A DNA stretch of 6,658 bases from Methanobacterium sp. (GCA_003164415.1 PLTK01000089.1:1-6658), one strand, 5' to 3'. Numbered from the stretch's first letter, positions 1 to 6,243 are shown. Notes: generated from the sequence alone by a model not told the origin. Numbers and translations are program-made.

Positions 1-179
1 ACTCCAGCAAGATCGATACGGATGATAATTGTCTCATCTGTCTCGATTATATCTTTACCTGGAAGAAAGGTGTAGTCAACTATTGTTTTTTCTATGTCAT
101 TTTTAATGCTTTCAATGGTACATGCAGTATCCTCTAGCATCTTATCTATAAATCCTTTACTATCCATTCTTTTTTTCAT
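1..179 (-). CDS. Hsp20/alpha-crystallin small heat-shock protein, N-terminal part (gene runs off the left edge)
   Basis: This is the first 59 codons of a minus-strand gene. The translation begins MKKRMDSKGF, continues with a charged helical N-terminal arm, and then reads PGKDIIETDETIIIRIDLAG at residues 40-59. That is the entry into the alpha-crystallin domain of archaeal Hsp20 proteins (beta strands 2 and 3, 'PxxDIxETDxxIxxxxDLxG'). Members are ATP-independent holdases that form oligomers and bind unfolding proteins in the cytosol. I place the start at the ATG at 179 because a GAGG (191-188) lies 8 nt upstream. An in-frame ATG at 167 has only a weak purine stretch before it. The rest of the domain and the C-terminal IxI motif lie outside the window, so integrity cannot be judged. 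The gene is divergent from the tautomerase gene and has a plausible promoter with a dyad at 213-233. Confidence 0.85.
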   Translation of the reverse strand, partial: MKKRMDSKGFIDKMLEDTACTIESIKNDIEKTIVDYTFLPGKDIIETDETIIIRIDLAG

Positions 180-212
180 ATTTTTAGCCTCATTTTTGAG
201 TCGATATTATAT

Positions 213-225
213 TTACCTTTGGTAA
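213..225. promoter_or_regulatory. Palindrome TTACC-TTT-GGTAA, candidate operator of hsp20
   Basis: This is a perfect 5-bp dyad with a 3-bp spacer, directly downstream of the predicted hsp20 TATA element and upstream of the expected start site (about 200-205). A protein bound here would block RNA polymerase entry. The TGGTAA core resembles what I recall of the Pyrococcus Phr heat-shock repressor site, but that likeness is from memory and the regulator here is unknown. Confidence 0.35.
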
Positions 226-239
226 CTATAAAGCTTTCG
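226..239 (-). promoter_or_regulatory. Probable hsp20 promoter (BRE plus TATA-like box)
   Basis: On the minus strand the sequence reads CGAAAG (239-234), a purine-rich BRE-like stretch, followed by CTTTATAG (233-226), a TATA-like box. The usual archaeal spacing puts the transcription start near 203, giving a leader of about 25 nt that contains the GAGG ribosome site. Confidence 0.45.
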
Positions 240-369
240 TTTTAAACATGTGCATGTAAGTGTAATTTATCTTAAAATTTATGTTGAAATGAAATAAGCC
301 CCAATCAAAATTTAAAAAACAATTAGATAAATTAAATAGATATATTAATAGATATTATGAGTAAATAAT

Positions 370-375
370 GGAGGG
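370..375 (+). promoter_or_regulatory. Shine-Dalgarno site of the tautomerase gene
   Basis: GGAGGG lies 6 nt before the ATG at 382. It fixes the start so that proline is the second codon, as the catalytic mechanism of this family requires. Confidence 0.8.
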
Positions 376-381
376 AAAGAA

Positions 382-564
382 ATGCCAGTAATAACAATAG
401 ATGGGCCTAAAATGAGTAAAGAACAAAAATCTAAACTTGTGGCAGCGTATGCAGAATCTGCTAGTGAAATAATGGGACTTCCAGTAGATGCTATGGTCAT
501 AATTATTAGGGAAGTTGAAGGAGAGAATGTTGGAGTAGGTAACAAACTCCTTTGTGACAGATAA
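382..564 (+). CDS. 4-oxalocrotonate tautomerase family protein (DmpI-like)
   Basis: This small 60-aa cytosolic protein begins MPVITIDGPK. Proline follows the initiator Met, and after Met removal it becomes the catalytic N-terminal base (Pro1) that defines the tautomerase superfamily. The body matches the single beta-alpha-beta unit of 4-oxalocrotonate tautomerases and is of normal length (about 60-65 aa). It ends NVGVGNKLLCDR, like archaeal DmpI-type members. Arg43 (Arg42 without the Met) is a plausible counterpart of the substrate-binding Arg39 of Pseudomonas 4-OT, while the position near Arg11 holds Ser/Lys. Known members act as hexamers and interconvert enol and keto forms of 2-oxo acids. 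The substrate in a methanogen is unknown, and no aromatic degradation genes are present here. The gene appears monocistronic, with a strong ribosome site before it and a T8 tract behind it. Confidence 0.88.
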   Translation: MPVITIDGPKMSKEQKSKLVAAYAESASEIMGLPVDAMVIIIREVEGENVGVGNKLLCDR

Positions 565-583
565 ACAATTCATATATAAAATA

Positions 584-591
584 TTTTTTTT
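584..591 (+). terminator. Oligo-T terminator behind the tautomerase gene
   Basis: An uninterrupted run of eight T on the plus strand starts 20 nt after the stop codon, without an obvious hairpin. This fits archaeal intrinsic termination, which needs mainly a T tract. It separates the tautomerase transcript from the regulator gene. Confidence 0.6.
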
Positions 592-653
592 CTAAAAAAT
601 TGAATAGTTTTTAATTTTATTTGAATATATACACCATTAAATAATTGTGATTT

Positions 654-678
654 GGTATAAACAAAACTTTTTTATAAT
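654..678 (+). promoter_or_regulatory. Likely promoter region of the V4R regulator gene
   Basis: Two TATA-like elements precede the gene: GGTATAAA (654-661) and TTTATAAT (671-678). The first would give a start site near 685 and a leader of about 20 nt holding the AGGA site (697-700). The second would give an almost leaderless mRNA. The first fits the ribosome site better. No TTCGTA-N4-TACGAA box, the MsvR site as I recall it, is present here. Confidence 0.35.
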
Positions 679-706
679 ATGATATAAACATTAATTAGGA
701 TAACAC

Positions 707-1468
707 ATGAAAGCAATAAAAAAATTAGATACTAAAAGTACAGCACAGTACAAAATATTTTCATCCGATAATAAGGTAGATGTTGTAAAGGGACAAGTTA
801 AAGTAAAGATTCTTGATTCATTATGTTTGAACAACATGAGTTTTAATGAAATTGTTGAATTAACTGGAAAGGCCAAACCAACAGTTTCCCAACATCTTAG
901 AGAACTTGTGGACGAAGGACTAATTAAATCCACCAAGGATCCAAATGATGCAAGAAGAAAGATATTCTGTATAAACGCTGAGTTTTTAGGGGATTTATCT
1001 AGAAATAAAGAATCTAAATTTGATATAGATGAATACTTCTCAAAACTTCCACAGCTTAAAGATCCATTCGAATTCTACAGATTAATTTTACGTTCTCTTA
1101 GGGCCGAATTTTGGAATGAAGGAATTAATATCGACCCAATACTTCACAATGCCGGGAAAAGAGTAGGCGACGTATTTTATGAAGAGCTAAAAAGTAACGA
1201 TCTAGACACCCTACTAGAAAATATTTCAAAATTTTGGGAAAATAAACAGTTGGGACAGGTAGAAGTAACAAAACATAATCCACTAACAATTTGTGTATAT
1301 GATTGTTTTGAATGTAAAGATCTACCAGAAATAGGCAAACCTGCTTGTTCTTTTGATTCAGGAGTTCTAGATTCAATTTTTTCCAGATATTTTAATCGAC
1401 ACATAACAACCAATGAAACAGAATGCTATGCAATGGGAAATGAATGTTGTACATTTGTAATTGATTAA
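707..1468 (+). CDS. ArsR-type winged-helix regulator with C-terminal V4R domain (MsvR-like)
   Basis: This is a 253-aa cytosolic transcription regulator. Residues about 25-95 form a winged-helix DNA-binding domain: the recognition helix is within KPTVSQHLRELVDEGLI (57-73) and the wing runs through DPNDARRKIF (78-87). After a linker, residues about 118-253 match a V4R (4-vinyl reductase) domain, with the cysteine pattern C200-x2-C203-x10-C214 and, near the end, C240-x6-C247-C248. This architecture is that of MsvR, the methanogen V4R regulator that changes DNA binding with thiol redox state and controls oxidative-stress genes. Paralogs with other targets exist in methanogens, so I do not assign msvR itself. 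The ATG at 707 has AGGA 6 nt upstream. The gene stands alone between T tracts, with the DUF255 gene next downstream on the same strand. Whether the V4R cysteines form disulfides or bind metal here is not visible. Confidence 0.87.
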   Translation: MKAIKKLDTKSTAQYKIFSSDNKVDVVKGQVKVKILDSLCLNNMSFNEIVELTGKAKPTVSQHLRELVDEGLIKSTKDPNDARRKIFCINAEFLGDLSRNKESKFDIDEYFSKLPQLKDPFEFYRLILRSLRAEFWNEGINIDPILHNAGKRVGDVFYEELKSNDLDTLLENISKFWENKQLGQVEVTKHNPLTICVYDCFECKDLPEIGKPACSFDSGVLDSIFSRYFNRHITTNETECYAMGNECCTFVID

Positions 1469-1497
1469 TGAACAGCATTTTATATACCGTGCTAAAA

Positions 1498-1506
1498 TTT
1501 TTTTTT
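1498..1506 (+). terminator. Oligo-T terminator behind the V4R regulator
   Basis: Nine consecutive T begin 30 nt after the stop codon. A weak 4-bp dyad, AGCA (1474-1477) with TGCT (1490-1493), precedes them. It suggests that the regulator and the DUF255 gene are transcribed separately. Confidence 0.6.
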
Positions 1507-1552
1507 GATCATAGTTCTAAGGGCACCTTCAACCAATAAAATCAAATTCTAT

Positions 1553-1571
1553 AAACAAGATATATTATAAC
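1553..1571 (+). promoter_or_regulatory. Probable promoter of the DUF255 gene
   Basis: AAACAAG (1553-1559), a purine-rich BRE-like element, is followed by ATATATTATAAC (1560-1571), a TATA-like box. The expected start near 1590 leaves a leader of about 37 nt with the AGGTGA ribosome site. Confidence 0.4.
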
Positions 1572-1615
1572 AACATTCTGTACTAGATAATGGATTAATT
1601 TCTTTAATGGAATTT

Positions 1616-1621
1616 AGGTGA
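1616..1621 (+). promoter_or_regulatory. Shine-Dalgarno AGGTGA that decides the DUF255 start
   Basis: AGGTGA lies 5 nt before the ATG at 1627 and matches the anti-SD of archaeal 16S rRNA. An in-frame GTG at 1618 sits inside this site and so is very unlikely to be the start. An annotation beginning at 1618 would be three codons too long. Confidence 0.8.
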
Positions 1622-1626
1622 AAACC

Positions 1627-3744
1627 ATGAAAAATCCAGAAGAAAGTGTTTCTAAAAATAGATACAATCATTTGAAGGACGAAAAAAGTCCTTATTTAAT
1701 ACAACATGCGACAAATCCTGTAGATTGGTATCCTTGGGGTGAAGAAGCATTTAAGAAAGCTGAACAAGAAGATAAACCTATTTTTTTATCAATTGGATAT
1801 TCTACATGTCATTGGTGTCATGTCATGGCCCATGAATCATTTGAAAATCCAGAAATTGCTACTCTTTTAAATCATGTATTTGTTCCAATTAAAGTTGATC
1901 GAGAGGAACGACCTGATATTGATGGTATTTACATGACAGCATGTCAGATAATGACTGGAACAGGTGGTTGGCCATTAACTATTATAATGACCCCTGATAA
2001 AAAACCATTTTTTGCTGGCACCTATTTTCCAAGTGAAAGCGGATTTGGTGCAATTGGTTTGAAGGATCTGATATTGAATGTTCAAGATATTTGGAAAGAT
2101 AACAGGCCAGAGGCACTGAACTCCAGTGAACAGATAGTAAATGCACTCCAAGATGTTTCAAAATCAGGAAAAGGAGAATATCTTGGAGAAAAGATACTAG
2201 ATATTACTTATGATGAACTTTCAAAGGTATTTGATGATGAAAATGGAGGATTTGGAGATTTCCAGAAATTTCCAACCCCCCACAATTTAATGTTCCTTTT
2301 AAGGTATTGGAAACGTACATCAAATAAACATGCGTTGTACATGGTCACCAAAACCCTTGATTCAATGGCAATGGGTGGTATCTTCGATCATATTGGGTTT
2401 GGATTCCACCGTTACTCTGTAGATAAGGACTGGCTGGTACCGCACTTTGAAAAGATGCTTTATGATCAGGCATTAATTTCAATGGTTTACACCGAGGCTT
2501 ATCAGGCAACGGGAAACCAGTATTATAAAAAAATCGCAGAAGAAGTATTAGAATATGTTCTTAGGGACATGAGTTCACCCAAAGGTGCCTTCTATTCGGC
2601 TGAAGATGCCGACAGTGAAGGAATTGAAGGTAAATTCTATGTGTGGACAGCTGAAGAAATAAAAAAAGTTCTTGATCACGACGATACAGAATTTATATCG
2701 TTTGTTTTTGATATAAAGGTTGTTGGAAATTTTAATGATGGTTACACCCAAAAATCCACAAACAATATTCTACATATGAAACATGGCATAAATGAACTTA
2801 CTGATATATTAGAACTATCTAAAACTGAAATAGAAGATAAAATCGAAACTATACGTATTAAACTTTATAATGAACGTGAAAAACGTGTACATCCACATAA
2901 AGATGATAAGATATTAACTGATTGGAATGGATTGATGATTGCGTCTTTATCCATTGCTTCACAGGTATTTAATAATGAAAAGTATTTAAAAGCATCAAAG
3001 ACTGCAGCAGATTTTATACTCCAAAATCTTTTAATTGATAATAAGCTAGTGCACAGATACCGTGAAGGTGATGCCGGCATAGTGGGTAACTTAGACGATT
3101 ATTCATTTATGATCTGGGGTTTACTGGAATTGTACACAGCAAGTTTCGATATTAAATATTTGAATGCTGCAATAAACCTTAATAAAACTTTAATAAGCTA
3201 TTTCTGGGATGAGAAGAACAATGGATTTTATTTCACAGCATCAGATTCTGAAAAAATACTTATACGTGAGAAAAAAATTTACGATAGCGCAACACCCTCA
3301 GGAAACTCCGTTGAATTATCTAATTTGATACATATATCCAGGTTAACTGATGATCCCGAGCTTGAGAAATTAGTAGTTAAGATGGAAACTTCTTTTTCTG
3401 AGGATGTTGAAAGATTACCCACAGGCCATACATATTTTATTACAGCTGTGGATTTCGAAGTTGGACCATCCTTTGAAATTGTAATAGTAGGAAAATCTGG
3501 AGCATTAGATACCCTAAACATGTTGAACACTATAAAAAATTATTACATACCCAATAAGGTCATAATATTTAAGGATCAAGATAATCCTGGTGATATGAAT
3601 AAAATTGCCGAATCAATGAGATATAAGAAAAGTATTGATGGTATGGCAACTGCATATATCTGTACTGGGGATAGTTGTAAACAACCCACAACAGATGTTA
3701 ATGAGATGTTAAAACTATTGGGAGTGGAATTAAATACCAAATGA
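1627..3744 (+). CDS. Thioredoxin-fold DUF255 protein (YyaL / SSP411 / spermatogenesis-associated protein 20 family)
   Basis: The 705-aa protein has no signal peptide or membrane segment. Residues about 10-175 form the DsbH-like thioredoxin domain (DUF255): the family signature SPYLIQHATNPVDW at 21-34, the redox motif CHWC (Cys61, Cys64), and a GGWP cis-proline region at 113-116. From about residue 190 it continues as an alpha/alpha-barrel of the six-hairpin glycosidase type, with GGFGDFQKFPTPHN (207-220), a GGIFDHIGFGFHRYS stretch (250-264), HFEKMLYDQA (273-282), SAEDADSEG (324-332) and DDKILTDWNG (426-435). The end carries Cys679 and Cys684 (ICTGDSC), also typical. The length is normal for the family and no frame damage is seen. 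The biochemical role is unknown; a thiol-redox or protein-folding role is inferred from the CxxC. It converges on rpiA with an 83-bp gap that has no strong T tract. The nearest plus-strand T run (3836-3840) is only five T and lies inside the end of rpiA. Confidence 0.92.
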   Translation: MKNPEESVSKNRYNHLKDEKSPYLIQHATNPVDWYPWGEEAFKKAEQEDKPIFLSIGYSTCHWCHVMAHESFENPEIATLLNHVFVPIKVDREERPDIDGIYMTACQIMTGTGGWPLTIIMTPDKKPFFAGTYFPSESGFGAIGLKDLILNVQDIWKDNRPEALNSSEQIVNALQDVSKSGKGEYLGEKILDITYDELSKVFDDENGGFGDFQKFPTPHNLMFLLRYWKRTSNKHALYMVTKTLDSMAMGGIFDHIGFGFHRYSVDKDWLVPHFEKMLYDQALISMVYTEAYQATGNQYYKKIAEEVLEYVLRDMSSPKGAFYSAEDADSEGIEGKFYVWTAEEIKKVLDHDDTEFISFVFDIKVVGNFNDGYTQKSTNNILHMKHGINELTDILELSKTEIEDKIETIRIKLYNEREKRVHPHKDDKILTDWNGLMIASLSIASQVFNNEKYLKASKTAADFILQNLLIDNKLVHRYREGDAGIVGNLDDYSFMIWGLLELYTASFDIKYLNAAINLNKTLISYFWDEKNNGFYFTASDSEKILIREKKIYDSATPSGNSVELSNLIHISRLTDDPELEKLVVKMETSFSEDVERLPTGHTYFITAVDFEVGPSFEIVIVGKSGALDTLNMLNTIKNYYIPNKVIIFKDQDNPGDMNKIAESMRYKKSIDGMATAYICTGDSCKQPTTDVNEMLKLLGVELNTK

Positions 3745-3827
3745 TTTCATTAAGTGGATATAAAAGGAAACTGGTGATTTGTGAATGATATAATAAATTA
3801 GCATTCTAAATTGGGTGGTAGGGTTTA

Positions 3828-4499
3828 TCATTCAGTTTTTAAGTATTCAATACCATTATCTTTTCCAACAATGACCTCATCAACAATTTGGGAAAATATA
3901 CCATTTTCAACCACTCCTGGTATTGTATTTAGTTCTATTTCCAGTTTTTTAGGGTTTTTTATGGTAAATTTTACGTCGTAGATAAAATTTCCATTATCTG
4001 TTACAACAGGACCATCCTTCCTTTCAGCCATTCTCAATTGTGGTAATCCTCCCATGTCAACAAGGTGTTTCTTTACTGTTCGGGTTGCCTGGGGAATCAC
4101 TTCAACTGGTACTGGAAAACTTCCTAGTCGTGATACTATTTTACTTCCATCCACAATTACAACAAATCGTTTAGCTGATTCATCAACTATTTTTTCTAGT
4201 GTGTGTGCTGCTCCCCCACCCTTTATTAAATTTAATTCGGGATCAACCTCATCTGCACCATCAACTGCAATGTCAACATCGTGTTCTTCTAGGGTGGTTA
4301 TTTGTATACCCAAATCTCTTCCAAGAAAAAAGGATTGGTAAGATGTTGGAACACCTAATATTGTAATATCTTCATTTTTAATCCTTATACCCAGTTTTTC
4401 AATGAAATAGTGGGTTGTTGATCCAGTTCCAAGCCCTACTACATCTCCATCTTTAACAAGTTTAGCTGCTTCGTATCCAACTCTTTTTTTTATATCCAT
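3828..4499 (-). CDS. rpiA: Ribose-5-phosphate isomerase A
   Basis: This 223-aa cytosolic enzyme interconverts ribose 5-phosphate and ribulose 5-phosphate, supplying ribose for nucleotides. Signatures of the RpiA family are all present: the phosphate-binding loop GLGTGSTT (22-29), VPTS (50-53), VDIAVDGADEVD (75-86), LIKGGGAAHTLEKIV (91-105), FPVPVEVIP and VTDNGNFIYDV. By alignment with E. coli RpiA, the catalytic residues Asp81, Asp84, Lys94 and Glu103 correspond to Asp80, Asp83, Lys93 and Glu102 here, so the enzyme should be active. The ATG at 4499 has GGGG (4510-4507) 7 nt upstream. UPF0179 ends 29 bp before it, so the two are probably one transcript. No strong terminator is visible behind it; transcription may run toward the converging DUF255 gene. 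Confidence 0.96.
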   Translation of the reverse strand: MDIKKRVGYEAAKLVKDGDVVGLGTGSTTHYFIEKLGIRIKNEDITILGVPTSYQSFFLGRDLGIQITTLEEHDVDIAVDGADEVDPELNLIKGGGAAHTLEKIVDESAKRFVVIVDGSKIVSRLGSFPVPVEVIPQATRTVKKHLVDMGGLPQLRMAERKDGPVVTDNGNFIYDVKFTIKNPKKLEIELNTIPGVVENGIFSQIVDEVIVGKDNGIEYLKTE

Positions 4500-4528
4500 A
4501 AAATTTCCCCATTAAACTTGTTTTATAA

Positions 4529-4960
4529 TCAATATTTTAAAAGCACCATGTTTAGATCGTTGCCTTTAGGACATTTTTCTCTGGGTTTTCCCATGTTTCT
4601 AATGATTTTACACTTGTCTTCCAGGTAAAGACCCTCTGGAAAACACATATCCCTAAGTGAACATTTTTCATCACATTCTGGAGGGTTGAAAACTATTTTT
4701 GATCCTTCAAATGATGTTTTAGCATCGATCAATCCTCTTATATATGCTTTTTCAACTTCTACTACCTTTACCTTACCCCCCTCATGGATAAGGCACGGTT
4801 GTTCTCCACTTTTTACATTCTTAATAATGTACATTCTCCCTACTTCAAGGGTATCTATACATGTATTTTTAAATCTGCATCCTTCACATTCTGATGAAGC
4901 CCCGTAATGCATAAATTTCAGTCCTTTATTTGCGAGGCTCTTGCCTATAAGCGTTATCAT
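4529..4960 (-). CDS. UPF0179 family protein, cysteine-rich, function unknown
   Basis: This 143-aa archaeal protein has no known function; the opening MITLIGKSLANKG and the SECEGCRFKNTC and IHEGGKVKVVEVE motifs are those of the UPF0179 family. It has nine cysteines in two groups: C25-x2-C28-x5-C34 with C56, and C96-x3-C100-x5-C106 with C117 and C130. The first group could hold four ligands of a metal or Fe-S centre, and the second has five candidates. The spacing suggests two related half-sites, but the metal is inference. No membrane segment or DNA-binding motif is evident. The ATG at 4960 has an excellent AGGTGA site 6 nt upstream. The gene lies directly before rpiA (29-bp gap) and downstream of egsA, an order I recall as conserved in Methanothermobacter. 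Confidence 0.9.
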   Translation of the reverse strand: MITLIGKSLANKGLKFMHYGASSECEGCRFKNTCIDTLEVGRMYIIKNVKSGEQPCLIHEGGKVKVVEVEKAYIRGLIDAKTSFEGSKIVFNPPECDEKCSLRDMCFPEGLYLEDKCKIIRNMGKPREKCPKGNDLNMVLLKY

Positions 4961-4966
4961 TATTTA

Positions 4967-4972
4967 TCACCT
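4967..4972 (-). promoter_or_regulatory. Shine-Dalgarno site of the UPF0179 gene
   Basis: On the minus strand AGGTGA (4972-4967) lies 6 nt before the ATG at 4960. It is the same form of site that precedes the DUF255 start and supports this start codon. Confidence 0.75.
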
Positions 4973-4993
4973 TATAAATGGGTTTTCATCCAA

Positions 4994-5004
4994 GTTTTAA
5001 ATTT
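4994..5004 (-). promoter_or_regulatory. Possible promoter of the UPF0179-rpiA unit
   Basis: On the minus strand AAATTTAAAAC (5004-4994) is the best TATA-like stretch at the right distance. The start would fall near 4973, giving a short leader of about 12 nt that barely includes the ribosome site. Other AT-rich stretches nearby compete, so this is weak. Confidence 0.28.
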
Positions 5005-5126
5005 GTTAATTTAATTGATAATTATGGAAATTAATATTAAATTTAATAAAATATTTCATTAAGATTTTGTATATCGTTCAGATTATATAAATAGATATAA
5101 TTATGAATCATTGTTAAAAAATGGTG

Positions 5127-5171
5127 AGAATGAATTGGATAATTTATGATTAATATCCATTTTGAAATTCT
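5127..5171. repeat. Inverted repeat in the egsA-UPF0179 gap
   Basis: TGGATA (5136-5141) pairs with TATCCA (5154-5159) across a 12-nt loop. After unpaired bases, AGAAT (5127-5131) pairs with ATTCT (5167-5171). On the egsA strand it lies just beyond the T8 tract, so it is either a 3' structure reached by read-through or unrelated. Function unknown. Confidence 0.3.
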
Positions 5172-5172
5172 T

Positions 5173-5180
5173 AAAAAAAA
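5173..5180 (-). terminator. Oligo-T terminator behind egsA
   Basis: Eight T in a row on the minus strand begin 19 nt after the egsA stop codon. This is the usual archaeal termination signal, and it argues that egsA and UPF0179-rpiA are mostly separate transcripts. Confidence 0.6.
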
Positions 5181-5199
5181 TATGAAAATTCTATTTTAC

Positions 5200-6243
5200 T
5201 TATATTACACCGGTATTGAATGCTAAATTTTCGGCTGCTTCTTCAGTAAGTCCCCTATCACTTAATATGGTATATCTTTCACTTCGAATTGTATGTGCCA
5301 TTTTAAGGGCTTCTATCACATATTCCGGTTCTATACCCATCTCTTTAGCGGTTGTTGGTGCTTTTATAATTTTAAGTGTGTCCCTTATGAACTTCCAGTC
5401 GCCACCATGTAGATACATCATCATTATGGTGCCTACACCACATTGTTCACCGTGTAATGCAGGTTTAGGTGCAATAATGTCCAGTGCATGACTGAATTTG
5501 TGTTCTGATCCACTTGCAGGTCTGCTTGTGCCCGCTATACTGATGGCCATACCGCTACTTATCAATGCTTTTACAACCAACCCGGCACTTTCGGTTAAAC
5601 CTTCTTTAATTGCATCTGCAGATTTAATGGTCATTTTTGCAGTCATCATAGCTAAAGCCGCAGCAGAATCACTGTAATCTTCATTTAAAAGTCTATGGGC
5701 AAGTTTCCAATCTAATATGGCTGTGTAGTTTGATACTATGTCACCACATCCTGCAGCGAGTAGTCTAAAAGGTGCTGAGCTTATAATCTTGGTATCAGCA
5801 ATAACTCCTATCGGTGGTTCAGCTTTCAAAGAAACACTGCCACCTTCATTCTTTATGCTAGCTCTTGGTGATGCTATTCCATCATGAGATGCTGCGGTTG
5901 GTACGCTTATGAAGTTAACACCAGATCGGGTGGATGCAAGTTTAGCCACATCAATAACTTTACCTCCCCCCACACCCAAAACAATGGAACAGTTCCGTAT
6001 CAATTCCTGAACTTCTTCAACCGAATCCCCGGAAGCATGTTTAATTGTAATATCTTGAACTTCAAATCCTTCATCTAATAAACTATCAATAGCTGCTTCT
6101 CCAGCTATTTTACGTGTATTAGGTCCTGTTACTACCAAAACTTTACCTTCAAGTCTTAAATTTTTGCATATAATACCAGTTTCATTAATTACTCCAGCTC
6201 CTGTGTGAATCTCCCTTGGCAGTTGAATCTTTCTCACATCCAT
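5200..6243 (-). CDS. egsA: sn-Glycerol-1-phosphate dehydrogenase [NAD(P)+]
   Basis: This 347-aa cytosolic enzyme reduces dihydroxyacetone phosphate to sn-glycerol 1-phosphate, the first committed step of archaeal ether-lipid backbone synthesis. It belongs to the iron-containing alcohol dehydrogenase/glycerol dehydrogenase superfamily. Visible features are the N-terminal dinucleotide-binding half with GVGGGKVIDVAK (90-101), the SVPTAASHDGIASPRAS motif (113-129) typical of G1P dehydrogenases, and the metal-ligand set expected for the family: Asp168 (GCGDIVSNY), His248 (SEHKFSH) and His264 (LHGEQCG), which would bind Zn2+. The length matches the family (about 345-350 aa) and no defects are seen. 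The ATG at 6243 has TGGAGT upstream at a rather long spacing (GGAG to ATG 11 nt). A 415-bp non-coding region with dyads precedes it, and a T8 tract follows. Confidence 0.97.
   Translation of the reverse strand: MDVRKIQLPREIHTGAGVINETGIICKNLRLEGKVLVVTGPNTRKIAGEAAIDSLLDEGFEVQDITIKHASGDSVEEVQELIRNCSIVLGVGGGKVIDVAKLASTRSGVNFISVPTAASHDGIASPRASIKNEGGSVSLKAEPPIGVIADTKIISSAPFRLLAAGCGDIVSNYTAILDWKLAHRLLNEDYSDSAAALAMMTAKMTIKSADAIKEGLTESAGLVVKALISSGMAISIAGTSRPASGSEHKFSHALDIIAPKPALHGEQCGVGTIMMMYLHGGDWKFIRDTLKIIKAPTTAKEMGIEPEYVIEALKMAHTIRSERYTILSDRGLTEEAAENLAFNTGVI

Larger units (their letters stand above)
180..381. other. Divergent intergenic region between hsp20 and the tautomerase gene
   Basis: These 202 bp of AT-rich sequence contain no gene and must hold the promoters of both flanking genes. 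The hsp20 promoter is readable (see 226-239). On the plus side, AT-rich candidates for the tautomerase TATA box lie at 308-318 (ATTTAAAAA) and 338-347 (GATATATT), and I cannot choose between them. A short dyad ACATG-TG-CATGT lies at 246-257, roughly in the middle. It may be chance. Confidence 0.6.

Noticed and set aside
345..573. Two overlapping minus-strand frames across the tautomerase gene
   Set aside because: The plus-strand reading gives a clear tautomerase with a strong ribosome site; the minus frames resemble no protein.
3791..3812. Weak dyad TTAG-CATT-CTAA as a bidirectional terminator between DUF255 and rpiA
   Set aside because: The stem is four pairs with a mismatch beyond it, and no T tract follows on either strand.
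4054..4341. Plus-strand open frame of 95 codons opposite rpiA
   Set aside because: It lies wholly antisense to a gene with intact catalytic motifs, has no recognisable domain and no good ribosome site.
4686..4907. Plus-strand open frame opposite UPF0179
   Set aside because: Antisense shadow of a recognised family; the composition reflects the complementary strand.
5216..6078. Plus-strand open frames at 5216-5491 and 5884-6078 opposite egsA
   Set aside because: Both are fully inside egsA on the other strand, with no domain and no supporting start signals.
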